Assembly (NCBI GenBank): GCA_963723235.1 | Contig: CAVRPV010000019.1 | Location: 62,001-126,000 of the forward strand | Reading direction: 5' to 3' | Length of the DNA stretch: 64,000 nucleotides | Origin: CAIRTM01 sp963723235 | Lineage (GTDB): Bacteria > Desulfobacterota > WTBG01 > CAIYCZ01 > CAIRTM01 | Part shown: in pieces, positions 1 through 8,377 of the stretch | How positions within the stretch are numbered: the first letter of the stretch is position 1 | How the letters are laid out: every line of letters starts with the position of its first letter | Translations under genes and position numbers: made by a program | The notes under the pieces: generated by a model | What the model was told of the DNA's origin: nothing | Database searches by the model: none | The model's input: the letters and a program-made list of their open reading frames with translations, nothing else

Positions 1-502
1 ATTGATATGCCCGGCAAAAAGGGCTAAGCTTGTTGGGAGGTTGCGATGTGCTTTTTTCAAGGGCCAGCTGACGGCACAAGCTCCGGGCGGTAGGCGCAGG
101 GCCGTCGTTAACAAATGCGCCTGCCAGCTCGGCTATAAGTCTCTGCTGCGCCGGCGGGGAAATAATTGAAATCTCGTCCGGCAGGCCGATCAAATCACCG
201 TGCTGCTTAAGTATATCGAAACACAGCGAGTGAAACGTGCCGACCGTAACGGGTGCGAGGTCAATGCCTGCGCTGCACAGGGCCTGTGCCCGCTCGCGCA
301 TTTCATCAGCCGCCTTGACGGTGAACGTAAGCGCCAGCAGATTGCGGGGCGCAATGCGGGCCTGTTCGACGAGATAGGCCAGACGGTACACAAGCGTTCT
401 GGTTTTCCCGGTTCCGGCTCCGGCAATGATCAGCACGGCACCATCAACGGTGCTGACCGCCGCGCGCTGTTCAGGATTGAGTACCCGGAGAAAGTCTTTC
501 AT
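1..502 (-). CDS. UvrD/Rep-type DNA helicase, N-terminal part (runs off window)
   Basis: An open frame begins with ATG at 502 and stays open to base 1, giving the first 167 residues of a superfamily 1 ATP-dependent helicase. Visible motifs are the Q-motif region LNPEQRAAV at residues 8-16, Walker A GAGTGKT near residue 28, motif Ia ALTFTVKAADEMRER, and TFHSLC near residue 85. This pattern fits UvrD/PcrA/Rep helicases, which unwind DNA 3'-5' in repair and replication restart. The DEXQ box and helicase motifs III-VI lie outside the window, so the subfamily cannot be fixed. No clear Shine-Dalgarno sequence precedes the start. Confidence 0.85.
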   Translation of the reverse strand, partial: MKDFLRVLNPEQRAAVSTVDGAVLIIAGAGTGKTRTLVYRLAYLVEQARIAPRNLLALTFTVKAADEMRERAQALCSAGIDLAPVTVGTFHSLCFDILKQHGDLIGLPDEISIISPPAQQRLIAELAGAFVNDGPAPTARSLCRQLALEKSTSQPPNKLSPFCRAYQ

Positions 503-540
503 GACTGCTGCCGTCTAACAGGGTGTCGAATAAAATTTCC

Positions 541-702
541 TTACAGGCTGTTCAAAAAAACTATAGCGGAAGACAGCACTTTTTCAAACATATTTCTTGC
601 ATCATCCGGTTTTTGTACCGACGAAAAGCCGGTTTTGTTGGGATAAAACAAGACGTTATGCTTTTATTTAAATCCCCCCTACCCCCCTTTTTCAAAGGGG
701 GA
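541..702. repeat. Intergenic repeats: partial ACAGGCTGTT element and CCCCCTTTTTCAAAGGGGG palindrome
   Basis: The gap between the helicase and the next gene (503-864) holds no convincing gene. Bases 542-558 repeat the end of the ACAGGCTGTTCAAAAA element found complete at 1390-1461. Bases 671-702 form a C-run/G-run palindrome around TTTTTCAAA. Palindromes of this type are common dispersed intergenic repeats in bacterial genomes; their dispersal in this genome is not visible here. Confidence 0.6.
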
Positions 703-790
703 GTTTTTAACAACAAAAAGACCTTGGACAACCGCCTGAACGGTACAAAAAACCAGAAGATCCATATTTCCTGAAGCGCCGAAGGCATGA

Positions 791-820
791 TTGGTCAAAT
801 CGGTCAGAATCGGCTATAAT
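791..820 (+). promoter_or_regulatory. Putative sigma-70 promoter of the unknown gene and fol/pab cluster
   Basis: TTGGTC at 791-796 and a perfect TATAAT at 815-820 are separated by 18 bases. The site lies 45 bases upstream of the start codon at 865 and points into the unknown gene that precedes folK. The -35 box is imperfect. Confidence 0.5.
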
Positions 821-864
821 GCGGCTTGACAAACACAGCGCTGACACAAAGGAGCTGCATACCA

Positions 865-1365
865 ATGATTGCTATTCACTTTCCCCGCGCTGTTGAGGAG
901 AACCCCTGCGCACAGGCCCTGCACGACCTGTTCCGCGCGGCACAGGCCCGGCCCGGGCATGGACTGCCGGAGATACAGCTGGATGCCCCGGTTACAACCG
1001 TGCTGCAGCGGGCCCTGCGCACAGGGCGGCTCAAGCGCGGATTTGATACCACACTTGAGGTTCTGGCCAATGAACGCAACGGCCTTGCACATCTGCGCCA
1101 CAAAACCGGTACGGAACAAAAAGCGCGGGTATCGCGCCTTATCCTGATAAGCAACGATGCCTCTGAGCGGTTGCTTCGCGAGATTGCGCTCACACTGCAG
1201 CGCAATGCTCCGCGCGTGCTGGCCCTTGCCCTGCAGGCCAACAGCGCTACACTGGGCAGCCTGCTCTTTGGGCCGGATACGAATGTCAAGGTGCTGCTGC
1301 TTGATCACAAGGACACGGTGGCCGAGATGCTCATTGCCGCAGCGCAGCAGCATGAAACCTGTTAG
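865..1365 (+). CDS. Conserved-looking hypothetical protein, 166 aa
   Basis: I do not recognise this protein. The start at 865 is chosen over an in-frame start at 826 because AAAGGAG lies at 848-854, at suitable spacing. The sequence is soluble, Ala/Leu/Arg-rich and predicted alpha/beta, with no signal peptide, membrane segment or metal motif. A hydrophobic strand VSRLILISN sits mid-protein and VKVLLLDHKDTVAEML near the C-terminus, which could suit a small Rossmann-like domain. It is followed by folK after a repeat element and probably shares its promoter. Coding is supported by promoter, ribosome site and third-position GC bias. Confidence 0.65.
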   Translation: MIAIHFPRAVEENPCAQALHDLFRAAQARPGHGLPEIQLDAPVTTVLQRALRTGRLKRGFDTTLEVLANERNGLAHLRHKTGTEQKARVSRLILISNDASERLLREIALTLQRNAPRVLALALQANSATLGSLLFGPDTNVKVLLLDHKDTVAEMLIAAAQQHETC

Positions 1366-1389
1366 CAAAATGTTGCAAAAGTCTTTTCA

Positions 1390-1461
1390 TACAGGCTGTT
1401 CAAAAATGTGCAGATGCAAGGCGCGCAACGCAGCAGATGTATGTTTTTCAACAGCCTGTTA
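1390..1461. repeat. MITE-like inverted-repeat element (family A), 72 bp
   Basis: The element begins ACAGGCTGTTCAAAAA and ends with the near-complement TTTTTCAACAGCCTGTTA. The interior contains GTGCAGATGCAAGGCGCGCAACGCAGCAGATG. Related copies lie at 13190-13270 and 59344-59543, with a fragment at 542-558. It has no coding capacity and separates the unknown gene from folK. Confidence 0.75.
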
Positions 1462-1479
1462 GCAGATCGGGGACAGACG

Positions 1480-1967
1480 ATGAATCCCATATGCATCGGC
1501 CTTGGCACCAACATAGGCGACCGCGAGGCCAATTTGAGAACAGCGCTTGAGCGCCTGCAGCCAATCGTGAACTGTGGGGCTGTCTCGGACATTTTTGAAA
1601 CCGAGCCTGTCGGCATTGTGAAGCAGGACTGGTTTTTAAACATGGTCCTGCGGGGCACAACCTCACTTGACGCCTTTGAACTCCTGGCGGCCCTGCAGCG
1701 GATTGAAATGCTATGGGGCGCAGCCGCCTGATTGATAAGGGCCCCCGCATAATTGACTTGGACATTTTGCTGTATTCCTCTACAATACTTCACACAAAAA
1801 GCCTGACGGTGCCGCACCCGGAACTGCACCGGAGAGCATTCGTGCTCATGCCGTTGGCACAAGTGGCCGCGGACTGGATGCATCCGGTGCTGGGCGCAAC
1901 AATTCAGGAACTTTTGCAGAAACTCAACGATGATAAGGCGGTACGCGTATGGACACAAAAAAAATAG
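1480..1967 (+). CDS. folK: 2-amino-4-hydroxy-6-hydroxymethyldihydropteridine pyrophosphokinase (frameshifted)
   Basis: HPPK transfers pyrophosphate from ATP to 6-hydroxymethyl-7,8-dihydropterin in folate synthesis. The N-terminal part has the family start IGLGTNIGDREANL and FETEPVG. The C-terminal part has the signature GRSRLIDKGPRIIDLDILLY and HPELHRRAFVLMPL. The two halves lie in different frames: the first runs into TGA at 1729-1731 and the second picks up at the ATGGGGCGC near 1713. One missing base around 1710 restores a normal protein of about 162 residues. The stop overlaps folE by 19 bases, so the genes are coupled. Sequencing error is more likely than a true mutation, because the flanking folate genes are intact. 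Confidence 0.85.
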
Positions 1968-2500
1968 AGCAACTGGTGCGTGATCTGCTGACTGAGCTGG
2001 GTGAAGACTTGACCCGCGAAGGCCTGGCGCACACACCTGAGCGCGTGGCCCGGGCCTGTCAGGATCTTTTTTGCGGCTACACGCAGGACCCTCAGGATTT
2101 TGTGCGCGAATTCGCAAGCGAAAACTACGATGAAATGATTATCTGCAAGGATATTGACTTCTTTTCAACCTGCGAGCATCACATGATGCCGTTTTTCGGC
2201 AAGGCGCATATCGGCTACATCCCCGGCAGCACAATACTGGGCATATCAAAACTGCCCCGTATCGTCGATATGTATGCGCGCCGCATGCAGAACCAGGAAC
2301 GCCTGACCATGCAGATTGGCGGCACATTGAATAAACTGCTCAAGCCGCAAGGGGTCGGTGTGGTGATTGAGGCCCAGCACCTGTGCATGATGGCACGCGG
2401 TGTGCAAAAACAGAACACGGTTATGACCACCTCCTCGTTTACGGGCTGCTTCCGCAATCAGGACAAAACCCGCAATGAGTTTCTCCGACTTATTCGATGA
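1949..2500 (+). CDS. folE: GTP cyclohydrolase I (type IA)
   Basis: This enzyme converts GTP to 7,8-dihydroneopterin triphosphate, the first step of tetrahydrofolate synthesis. The 183-residue length is normal for FolE type IA. The zinc ligands are Cys75 and His78 (in STCEHHMMPF) and Cys146 (in QHLCMMARGVQKQN), and the catalytic-site segment TTSSFTGCF follows. It overlaps folK upstream and pabA downstream (ATGA overlap at 2497-2500), forming one translational unit. Confidence 0.96.
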   Translation: MDTKKIEQLVRDLLTELGEDLTREGLAHTPERVARACQDLFCGYTQDPQDFVREFASENYDEMIICKDIDFFSTCEHHMMPFFGKAHIGYIPGSTILGISKLPRIVDMYARRMQNQERLTMQIGGTLNKLLKPQGVGVVIEAQHLCMMARGVQKQNTVMTTSSFTGCFRNQDKTRNEFLRLIR

Positions 2501-3057
2501 TCCTGCTGATCGATAATTACGACTCGTTCACCTACAACCTCTACCAGCAGATGTGCGTCCTTGGGGCCGACGTCAGGGTCGTGGCGCACGATGCCCTCGG
2601 CGTTGCGGGCATACAGCGCCTGCGGCCTGAGAAGATAGTGCTTTCCGCCGGGCCGGGCAGGCCCTGTAACAGCGGCGTGTGCATGGATGTTATCAAAAGC
2701 CTGCACAGCAGCGTGCCTTTGCTGGGCATATGCCTGGGGCATGAATGCATCGGCGAGGTCTTCGGCGCGCGCGTCGTGCATGCCCGCCGCGTTATGCACG
2801 GTAAAACCTCAAAAATCAGGCATAACGGAAGCGGACTGTTTGAGGGCATACCCAATCCCTTTGTGGCCGCGCGCTATCATTCCCTGGCGCTTGATCAGGC
2901 CCCGCCCGGGTTTAAACTGAGCGCCACGGCTGATGACAATGAAGTGATGGCCATACGTCACCAGGACCTGCCGATATACGGCATTCAGTTTCATCCGGAA
3001 TCATTCATGACGCCTGTCGGCGACCGGATCATGAAAAATTTTCTCTATGCAGACTAA
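2497..3057 (+). CDS. pabA: Aminodeoxychorismate/anthranilate synthase glutamine amidotransferase subunit
   Basis: This class I glutamine amidotransferase supplies ammonia to chorismate for p-aminobenzoate synthesis. It has 186 residues, opening with LLIDNYDSFTYNL. The catalytic triad is Cys79 in GICLGHE with His166 and Glu168 in FHPES. Neither sequence nor length separates PabA from TrpG, and amphibolic use is common. The position between folE and pabB argues for the folate role. Its last codons overlap the pabB start by 11 bases. Confidence 0.93.
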   Translation: MILLIDNYDSFTYNLYQQMCVLGADVRVVAHDALGVAGIQRLRPEKIVLSAGPGRPCNSGVCMDVIKSLHSSVPLLGICLGHECIGEVFGARVVHARRVMHGKTSKIRHNGSGLFEGIPNPFVAARYHSLALDQAPPGFKLSATADDNEVMAIRHQDLPIYGIQFHPESFMTPVGDRIMKNFLYAD

Positions 3058-4282
3058 AACCATATCAGGTAATATTTTTGACCTGTTCGCCCGCCTTGAC
3101 CACGAACAGGATGTCTGCCTGCTGGCAGGCACGCACCCCGGCCTGCTCGGGTTTAACCCGGCAGAAACGTTCAGCGCTGTCAATGCGGACATCAAGGGCC
3201 TGCGTGCCTTTGTAACACGCAGCGCGCGCCTGGGGCGGCCCGTGACCGGCTATATATCCTATGACGCGGCCTATGAGCTGCACAATCTTCGCTGCACAGC
3301 CCACAACGATTTGCGCCTGCCAGCTATCTGTTTGCATGCCTACGACAACTATCTCACGTTCACCGGAAAAAAAACGCTGCGCCTGCACTTTAAAAACCCG
3401 GCCTATCCTGAACTGATCAAGCGCATTCTCAACCGGCCGCTGCGCCCCGCTCGCGCATACCGCAGCACGAATTTTCACCCCGTAATCAGCGCTGCCCAAT
3501 ACGCGCGCGCCTACGACGCCATCCGGCAGTATCTCTATGAAGGCGATCTGTATCAAATCAATTTCAGCCATCGCCTTGAAGCCAAAACCGACATGCCGGC
3601 CCGTGAACTGTTTGTGCGGACCCTGCACCACAACCCGGTTGACTTTCCGGCCTATTTCGAGGCAGAAGGTTTTGAAATTATCAGCGCATCGCCTGAGCGC
3701 TTTATAAAAATTGACGGCCGGACGATCGAAACCTGTCCCATCAAAGGCACGCGGCCGCGGGGCCGCACCTCCGCAACGGATGAGCGCTATCGCCGGGAGC
3801 TTCTGGAAAACGCCAAGGAAACCGCCGAGCTGAACATGATCATCGATCTGATGCGCAATGACCTGGGCAAGGTCTGTGAAAGCGGCTCTGTCCGCGTTCG
3901 CGGCCGCAGGCTTGTGAGCGCCTGTCCGACAGTATGGCACACATTCGCGCGCATTACCGGATGCCTCAATGATACCGGTAGCGCACTTGACGCACTTGTG
4001 AGCATGCTGCCGGGAGGGTCCATCAGCGGATGCCCCAAGAGAAGGGCCATGGAAATAATTGACGAACTCGAGCCGGTTACCCGCTCAGTGTACACAGGGG
4101 TTATCGGCTGCATTCAGCCCGATATGCGGCTTGATTTCAGCATCGCGATTCGAACCATTATCAAAAAACACACCCGGCTGTACCTGCCGGTCGGCGGCGG
4201 CATTGTCCATGACTCGAAACAAACGGCTGAGTTCAGGGAGACGCTTGACAAGGCCCGCTCGTTCATGAAAATCCTGCAATAG
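3047..4282 (+). CDS. pabB: Aminodeoxychorismate synthase component I
   Basis: PabB aminates chorismate to 4-amino-4-deoxychorismate using ammonia from PabA. The 411-residue protein carries the chorismate-binding domain with ISASPERF, CPIKGTRPRG, ELNMIIDLMRNDLGKV and MLPGGSISGCPKRRAMEII. The lysine in PIKGT is characteristic of aminodeoxychorismate synthases, where TrpE has alanine in PIAGT; this supports PabB over anthranilate synthase. The lyase gene pabC is not next to it. It ends the fol/pab cluster, and no strong terminator is visible after it. Confidence 0.94.
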   Translation: MQTKTISGNIFDLFARLDHEQDVCLLAGTHPGLLGFNPAETFSAVNADIKGLRAFVTRSARLGRPVTGYISYDAAYELHNLRCTAHNDLRLPAICLHAYDNYLTFTGKKTLRLHFKNPAYPELIKRILNRPLRPARAYRSTNFHPVISAAQYARAYDAIRQYLYEGDLYQINFSHRLEAKTDMPARELFVRTLHHNPVDFPAYFEAEGFEIISASPERFIKIDGRTIETCPIKGTRPRGRTSATDERYRRELLENAKETAELNMIIDLMRNDLGKVCESGSVRVRGRRLVSACPTVWHTFARITGCLNDTGSALDALVSMLPGGSISGCPKRRAMEIIDELEPVTRSVYTGVIGCIQPDMRLDFSIAIRTIIKKHTRLYLPVGGGIVHDSKQTAEFRETLDKARSFMKILQ

Positions 4283-4400
4283 AACACATTAACCTTGAAA
4301 TGCCCGGTCTCAGGTTGAGAAACAGAAGTTGCTTCGCAATCGGAGCGATATTGCTATTGGGGTTGCTCGGCAATGAACCCGTGGCGTCTCAGCAGGCAAT

Positions 4401-4474
4401 GTCACCCCGCACGTGATGCGGGGTCCATGACAAACCCCTGGATTCCGGATCGCGCTACGCTTGTCCGGAATGAC
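4401..4474. repeat. Dispersed palindromic repeat between pabB and nuoA
   Basis: The segment begins GTCACCCCGC and ends GGAATGAC. It contains two hairpins: CCCGCACGTGATGCGGG at 4407-4423 and the ATTCCGGA/TCCGGAAT pair at 4442-4472. This is a type of intergenic repeat seen in many bacterial genomes. The rest of 4283-4576 shows nothing convincing. Confidence 0.6.
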
Positions 4475-4576
4475 CGTAAAGAGTTATACAGTTGTAAACA
4501 CACAGAGCAGTCTCAACATTAAAATGCAAAAAACCGCACAAACACCCTGCCCTGCTTTACTGTAACCATCTTTTTA

Positions 4577-4605
4577 TTGACACGTATCCGCCCCAATCGT
4601 ATAGT
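4577..4605 (+). promoter_or_regulatory. Consensus sigma-70 promoter of the nuo cluster
   Basis: TTGACA at 4577-4582 and TATAGT at 4600-4605 are separated by exactly 17 bases, close to the ideal sigma-70 promoter. It lies 58 bases upstream of the nuoA start. Confidence 0.8.
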
Positions 4606-4662
4606 GGGCTCGCTGCCCACTTTCCCCAAACAGTAACGTCACACAAGGCAGAATACGTACCC

Positions 4663-5082
4663 ATGCCACACGACGAACATGTATTATATACGTATATCTT
4701 TGTTTTTCTCGCGACCGGCATTGCCGCTGCAACCGCGCCTTTTGTCATCTCGCGGGTACTGAGCCCGTCCCGCCGCCCCGGCGACATCGCCCTGCAGCCC
4801 TATGAATGCGGCATTCAAACCCGGGGCTATGCCTGGGATTCGCGCTACGGCATTGCCTATTATCTCTATGCCCTTATTTTTCTGGCCTTCGAAGTCGATG
4901 TGCTCTACCTGTTCCCGGTAGTGGCGGCTTTTGACACAGAAACAGGCACGCAGGCATTGATGCTGCTGGGCCTGTTCCTGGCTGTTTTGTCTCTGGCCCT
5001 GGTCTATGCCTGGAAGAAAGGATCATTTGAATGGAAAACCCCGGACATCAGCAACCCGTCACCGACCCAGAAACAACGCTAA
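4663..5082 (+). CDS. nuoA: NADH-quinone oxidoreductase subunit A
   Basis: NuoA is a small membrane subunit of proton-pumping complex I, placed beside the quinone-channel subunit NuoH. The 139-residue protein has three predicted membrane helices (about residues 7-30, 66-88 and 98-118). It has the family motif PYECGI in the first loop and ALIFLAFEVDVLYLFP at the second helix, including the conserved acidic residue. The tail is polar and overlaps nuoB by 52 bases. NuoA separates true complex I from related membrane hydrogenases, which lack it. Confidence 0.95.
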   Translation: MPHDEHVLYTYIFVFLATGIAAATAPFVISRVLSPSRRPGDIALQPYECGIQTRGYAWDSRYGIAYYLYALIFLAFEVDVLYLFPVVAAFDTETGTQALMLLGLFLAVLSLALVYAWKKGSFEWKTPDISNPSPTQKQR

Positions 5083-5612
5083 ACGCACCCGGTTCCTGCC
5101 GGATACGGCCTGCCGGCATGTGGCAGCCCCTGCGCCTGGCGGAAAACATTCTGGATGCGTGCCGGGCCAACTCGCTGTGGCCCCTGACCTTCGGCCTGTC
5201 ATGCTGCGCCATTGAGATGATGAGCGCGGGCATGGCCCGGTTTGACATGGCCCGCTACGGAGCTGAAGTGTTTCGCCCGTCACCGCGCCAGGCAGACCTC
5301 ATGATCGTGGCCGGAACCGTCAATAAAAAAATGGCGCCGGTTGTGCAGCGGCTCTATGAGCAGATGGCAGATCCCAAGTGGGTGATAGCCCTTGGCAACT
5401 GCGCGGTCTCGGGCGGCCCGTTTGCCGGAGAGGGCAACTATGCCGTCATTGAGGGTGTTGATACATTAATACCGGTCGATGTGTACGTGGCCGGGTGCCC
5501 GCCGCGGCCCGAAGGCCTGCTGGAGGCAATTTTTACGCTTCAAAAAAAAATTACCGGACGCCGCCACCCGTTCCCACAGAATCGCCATCCCCTGCAGGAG
5601 ATGGAAAAGTGA
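5031..5612 (+). CDS. nuoB: NADH-quinone oxidoreductase subunit B
   Basis: NuoB holds iron-sulfur cluster N2, the last electron carrier before quinone. The 193-residue protein has the expected cysteines in FGLSCCAIEMM, ALGNCAVSGG and VAGCPPRPEGL. The start at 5031 follows AGAAAGGA at about 5014 and lies inside the nuoA tail; the first 30 residues are a non-conserved extension. A later start at Met30 (5118) would give a more typical length but has a poorer ribosome site. The stop overlaps a GTG start for nuoC. Confidence 0.95.
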   Translation: MENPGHQQPVTDPETTLNAPGSCRIRPAGMWQPLRLAENILDACRANSLWPLTFGLSCCAIEMMSAGMARFDMARYGAEVFRPSPRQADLMIVAGTVNKKMAPVVQRLYEQMADPKWVIALGNCAVSGGPFAGEGNYAVIEGVDTLIPVDVYVAGCPPRPEGLLEAIFTLQKKITGRRHPFPQNRHPLQEMEK

Positions 5613-6103
5613 GCATCATGCCCGACGATCTCCTTGAAAAGCTGCGCGCCTGTGATGCGCATATCACAACAACAAGCCCCCTGCAGGGCTCTGTGCTGCA
5701 CGTCATGATTACAACGGCTGCTTTGAAGCAGGCAGCAATGGTTATACGCGACGCCGGGATGTATCCGGTATTCATGACCGCCGTGCATGCTGACCCGCAG
5801 TGTGCCCTCGTGTATCAATTTGCGGCCTCGGACCGAAACATGCGTGTGCTGCTCGCAACAACTGTTGCTCCGGACGGCCGCGCGCCGAGCCTCACCCCCC
5901 TGTTTCCGGGCATGCAGTTGCATGAGCGCGAAGCGCGGGACATGTTCGGCATTGTCTTCGAGGGACACCCTGACATGCGGCCGCTGCTCATGTGCGATGA
6001 GGACCGGGACCTCTATCCGCTGCGCAAAGATCCTCAGCGTTTAAAAACACTGGAACAGCTCAAAGGCGCTGATCGTGCGGCTGCAGACGGGAAATCGCCA
6101 TGA
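5609..6103 (+). CDS. nuoC: NADH-quinone oxidoreductase subunit C
   Basis: NuoC is the 30-kDa hydrophilic subunit of the complex I connecting arm. I chose the GTG at 5609 because CAGGAG at 5595-5600 is 8 bases upstream and the codon overlaps the nuoB stop; ATG at 5618 is the alternative. This gives 164 residues. The family signature appears as HEREARDMFGIVFEGHPDMR, followed by LLMCDEDRDLYPLRKD. Its stop overlaps the nuoD start (ATGA). Confidence 0.92.
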   Translation: MSIMPDDLLEKLRACDAHITTTSPLQGSVLHVMITTAALKQAAMVIRDAGMYPVFMTAVHADPQCALVYQFAASDRNMRVLLATTVAPDGRAPSLTPLFPGMQLHEREARDMFGIVFEGHPDMRPLLMCDEDRDLYPLRKDPQRLKTLEQLKGADRAAADGKSP

Positions 6104-7215
6104 CGATCAACACAGCCGACACCCGCGAATTCCGCATGCATGTCAACCTGGGCCCGCAGCATCCCAGCACGCACGGCGTGCTGCAGCTGGAGCTGGAAAT
6201 GTACGGTGAATATGTGCTGGGCATTGACCCGGTGCTGGGGTACGGTCACCGCATGCATGAAAAGATGGGCGAGTCCCGCCCGTGGCAGTCTTTTTTCGCC
6301 AACACACCCCGCATTGATTATGCCTGCTCCCTGCCCCACAGCCTCTGCTATGCCTCGCTGCTTGAGCAGGCTCTGGGCATTGAGCCGCCGCCGCGCGCAC
6401 GCTACTTGCGCATTATCGCATCCGAGCTGAACCGGATCGCCAGCCACCTGCTGTGGGTGGGCGCTTTTCTGCTTGATCTGGGGGCCTTTACCCCGATCCT
6501 GTACTGTTTTGATGACCGCGAACAGGCCGTGGATATCCTGGAGCACCTCACCGGCAACCGCCTGACCCATGCCTGCATGTGTGTCGGCGGCGTGACCGGG
6601 GACGCAGATGATGCAACCCTTCAGAAAATCAGGGCGTTCATACAGCGCATGCGCGGACGTTTCCAGCTGTATGAGCGCCTGATCACCAACAATATTATCT
6701 TTGTTGTACGCACCCGGGGTATCGGCGTTATCTCTGCGGACATGGCCCGCGCGTACGGCGCAACCGGGCCGGTGCTGCGCGGCAGCGGCGTGCCATATGA
6801 TATACGCAAAATTGCGCCCTACGGCGGATATGATGCCTTTGAATTCGATGTGCCGCTGGGCGCAAACGGCGACTGCCTTGACCGCTACTGCGTGCGCATG
6901 CAGGAGATCAGGCAGAGCCTGAGAATTATTGAACAGGCCCTGGACCTTTTGCCCGATGGACCCGTGCGCTCAAAGGTGCCGCGCCGGATCGCGCCCGCGC
7001 CGGGCCATTACAGCTTTTCGGTTGAAGGCGCCCGCGGGGATGTGACCTACTGGGCGGTATCAGACGGCAGCGACATCCCCTACCGTTTGAAAATCCGCTC
7101 CGCGTGCATGGCGCACTTGAGCCTGGTGCCGGAACTGTGCCGGGGCATGCTGCTGGCGGACCTGATAGCAACCCTGGGAAGCCTTGACCTGGTCATACCT
7201 GAAATCGACCGCTAA
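6100..7215 (+). CDS. nuoD: NADH-quinone oxidoreductase subunit D
   Basis: NuoD is the 49-kDa subunit forming the quinone pocket with NuoB. The 371-residue protein has the N-terminal signature NLGPQHPSTHGVLQL, then YGHRMHEKMGE and SELNRIASHLLWVG, and ends with the usual PEIDR. The paired CxxC motifs that bind nickel in related hydrogenases are absent, so this is the complex I form. The operon is interrupted after it by a 160-bp palindromic element. Confidence 0.95.
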   Translation: MTINTADTREFRMHVNLGPQHPSTHGVLQLELEMYGEYVLGIDPVLGYGHRMHEKMGESRPWQSFFANTPRIDYACSLPHSLCYASLLEQALGIEPPPRARYLRIIASELNRIASHLLWVGAFLLDLGAFTPILYCFDDREQAVDILEHLTGNRLTHACMCVGGVTGDADDATLQKIRAFIQRMRGRFQLYERLITNNIIFVVRTRGIGVISADMARAYGATGPVLRGSGVPYDIRKIAPYGGYDAFEFDVPLGANGDCLDRYCVRMQEIRQSLRIIEQALDLLPDGPVRSKVPRRIAPAPGHYSFSVEGARGDVTYWAVSDGSDIPYRLKIRSACMAHLSLVPELCRGMLLADLIATLGSLDLVIPEIDR

Positions 7216-7219
7216 GTAA

Positions 7220-7378
7220 TCCCAGAGAAAGGGGTCCAAATAATAAACCGTAGGCCGGACTAAGAACCTGACTACATGCGATGCCGACAATCCGCCGGAC
7301 ACGCTGCGCTTTGTCCGGCCTACGCATGGGGGATGGCACGGGTTCGTGTCCGGCTTTTTGACCCCTTTCCTCTGGGGA
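7220..7378. repeat. MITE-like nested inverted repeat inserted between nuoD and nuoH
   Basis: The outer arms are TCCCAGAGAAAGGGGTC (from 7220) and GACCCCTTTCCTCTGGGGA (to 7378). They pair almost perfectly. Nested inside are GTAGGCCGGAC (7250-7260) and GTCCGGCCTAC (7313-7323), also complementary. The element is about 159 bp and non-coding, and folds as one long hairpin. Position inside an operon suggests insertion, and it could also affect nuoH expression. Confidence 0.75.
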
Positions 7379-7411
7379 ACTGTGCTAAATGCTGACTGCG
7401 AAAGCTCTGTC

Positions 7412-8377
7412 ATGGATAGTGATACAATCAGGATATTCTGGTCAGTTATACTGGTGACGATCTTCGTATTCGTCAACGCGACCGTGATGGGCTACCTTGA
7501 ACGCAAACTGGCCGGCCATTTTCAACGGCGCCTGGGACCCATGGAGGTCGGATGGCACGGCATTCTGCAAATGCCGGTTGACGGCATCAAGCTGCTGGCC
7601 AAGCGCATGCTGTTGCCCCAACAGGCCGAACCCCTGCTGTTCCGCCTCGCGCCGATAATTTCCTTTTCGCCGGTGCTGCTGCCGCTGATGGCCATTCCCT
7701 TCAGTCCGTCCCTGCAGGTCGTGGATATGAAGGCCGGGCTTATCTTTGTGCTGGCAATTGATGCCTTCGGCACGATTGCGGTCTTCCTGGCAGGCTGGAG
7801 CTCCAACAACAAGTACGCCATGATGGGAGCCATGCGCTCCGTGGCCCAAAACATCGCCTATGAAATACCGATTCTGCTGGTGGCCCTGGCCGTTGCCCTG
7901 ATGGCCGGAAGCTTTAGCCTGCAGCAGATTGTGCTGGCCCAGGCGGCCGTGTGGTTCGTTGTGCTGCAGCCCATCGGATTTTTGCTGTATATGATCGCGG
8001 GCCTGTCGGAATGCAACCGTGCGCCCTTTGACCTGCCTGAAGCGGAAAGCGAACTCACGGCCGGCTACCTGACCGAATACAGCGGCATCGCTTTCAGCCT
8101 GTTCATGATTGCAGAGTACACCCACATGTTCATCATCTGCTGCCTGGCAACGGTGCTGTTCCTGGGCGGCTGGGAGGGCCCGGAGCTGCCCTGGCACGAA
8201 TACAGCAGTGCTATCTGGTTTTTGATAAAGGCCTACGCTCTTATGTTCGTCATGGTATGGGTGCGCTGGACATTCCCCCGCGTTCGCTATGACCAGATGA
8301 TGAAATTTGCCTGGAAATACCTGATACCGTTCGCGCTGGTCAACCTGCTTATAACCGCGCTGGTGGTGTACCTATGA
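7412..8377 (+). CDS. nuoH: NADH-quinone oxidoreductase subunit H
   Basis: NuoH is the membrane subunit that links the quinone site to proton pumping. The start at 7412 (MDSDTIRIFW) is chosen because the upstream codons belong to the palindromic element; the ribosome site is weak. The 321-residue protein has about eight membrane helices. Conserved loops are VMGYLERKLAGHFQRRLGP and GLSECNRAPFDLPEAESEL. The C-terminal segment FPRVRYDQMMKFAWKYLIP is also typical. The stop overlaps nuoI (ATGA). Confidence 0.95.
   Translation: MDSDTIRIFWSVILVTIFVFVNATVMGYLERKLAGHFQRRLGPMEVGWHGILQMPVDGIKLLAKRMLLPQQAEPLLFRLAPIISFSPVLLPLMAIPFSPSLQVVDMKAGLIFVLAIDAFGTIAVFLAGWSSNNKYAMMGAMRSVAQNIAYEIPILLVALAVALMAGSFSLQQIVLAQAAVWFVVLQPIGFLLYMIAGLSECNRAPFDLPEAESELTAGYLTEYSGIAFSLFMIAEYTHMFIICCLATVLFLGGWEGPELPWHEYSSAIWFLIKAYALMFVMVWVRWTFPRVRYDQMMKFAWKYLIPFALVNLLITALVVYL

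Noticed and set aside
523..788. Small open frames on both strands in the first intergenic region
   Set aside because: They cross dispersed repeats, lack ribosome sites and encode low-complexity peptides.
2497..3057. trpG of a tryptophan operon
   Set aside because: The partner has PIKGT, typical of PabB, and the neighbours are folate genes; no trp gene is present.
3065..3940. 291-codon open frame on the minus strand opposite pabB
   Set aside because: It mirrors the GC-rich third positions of pabB, has no ribosome site and no recognisable protein pattern. The same applies to the long antisense frames at 7442-8197, 12159-12839, 22567-23046 and 45848-46633.
6100..7215. NuoD as the large subunit of a membrane-bound NiFe hydrogenase
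   Set aside because: The two CxxC nickel-binding motifs are absent and nuoA is present, which marks true complex I.
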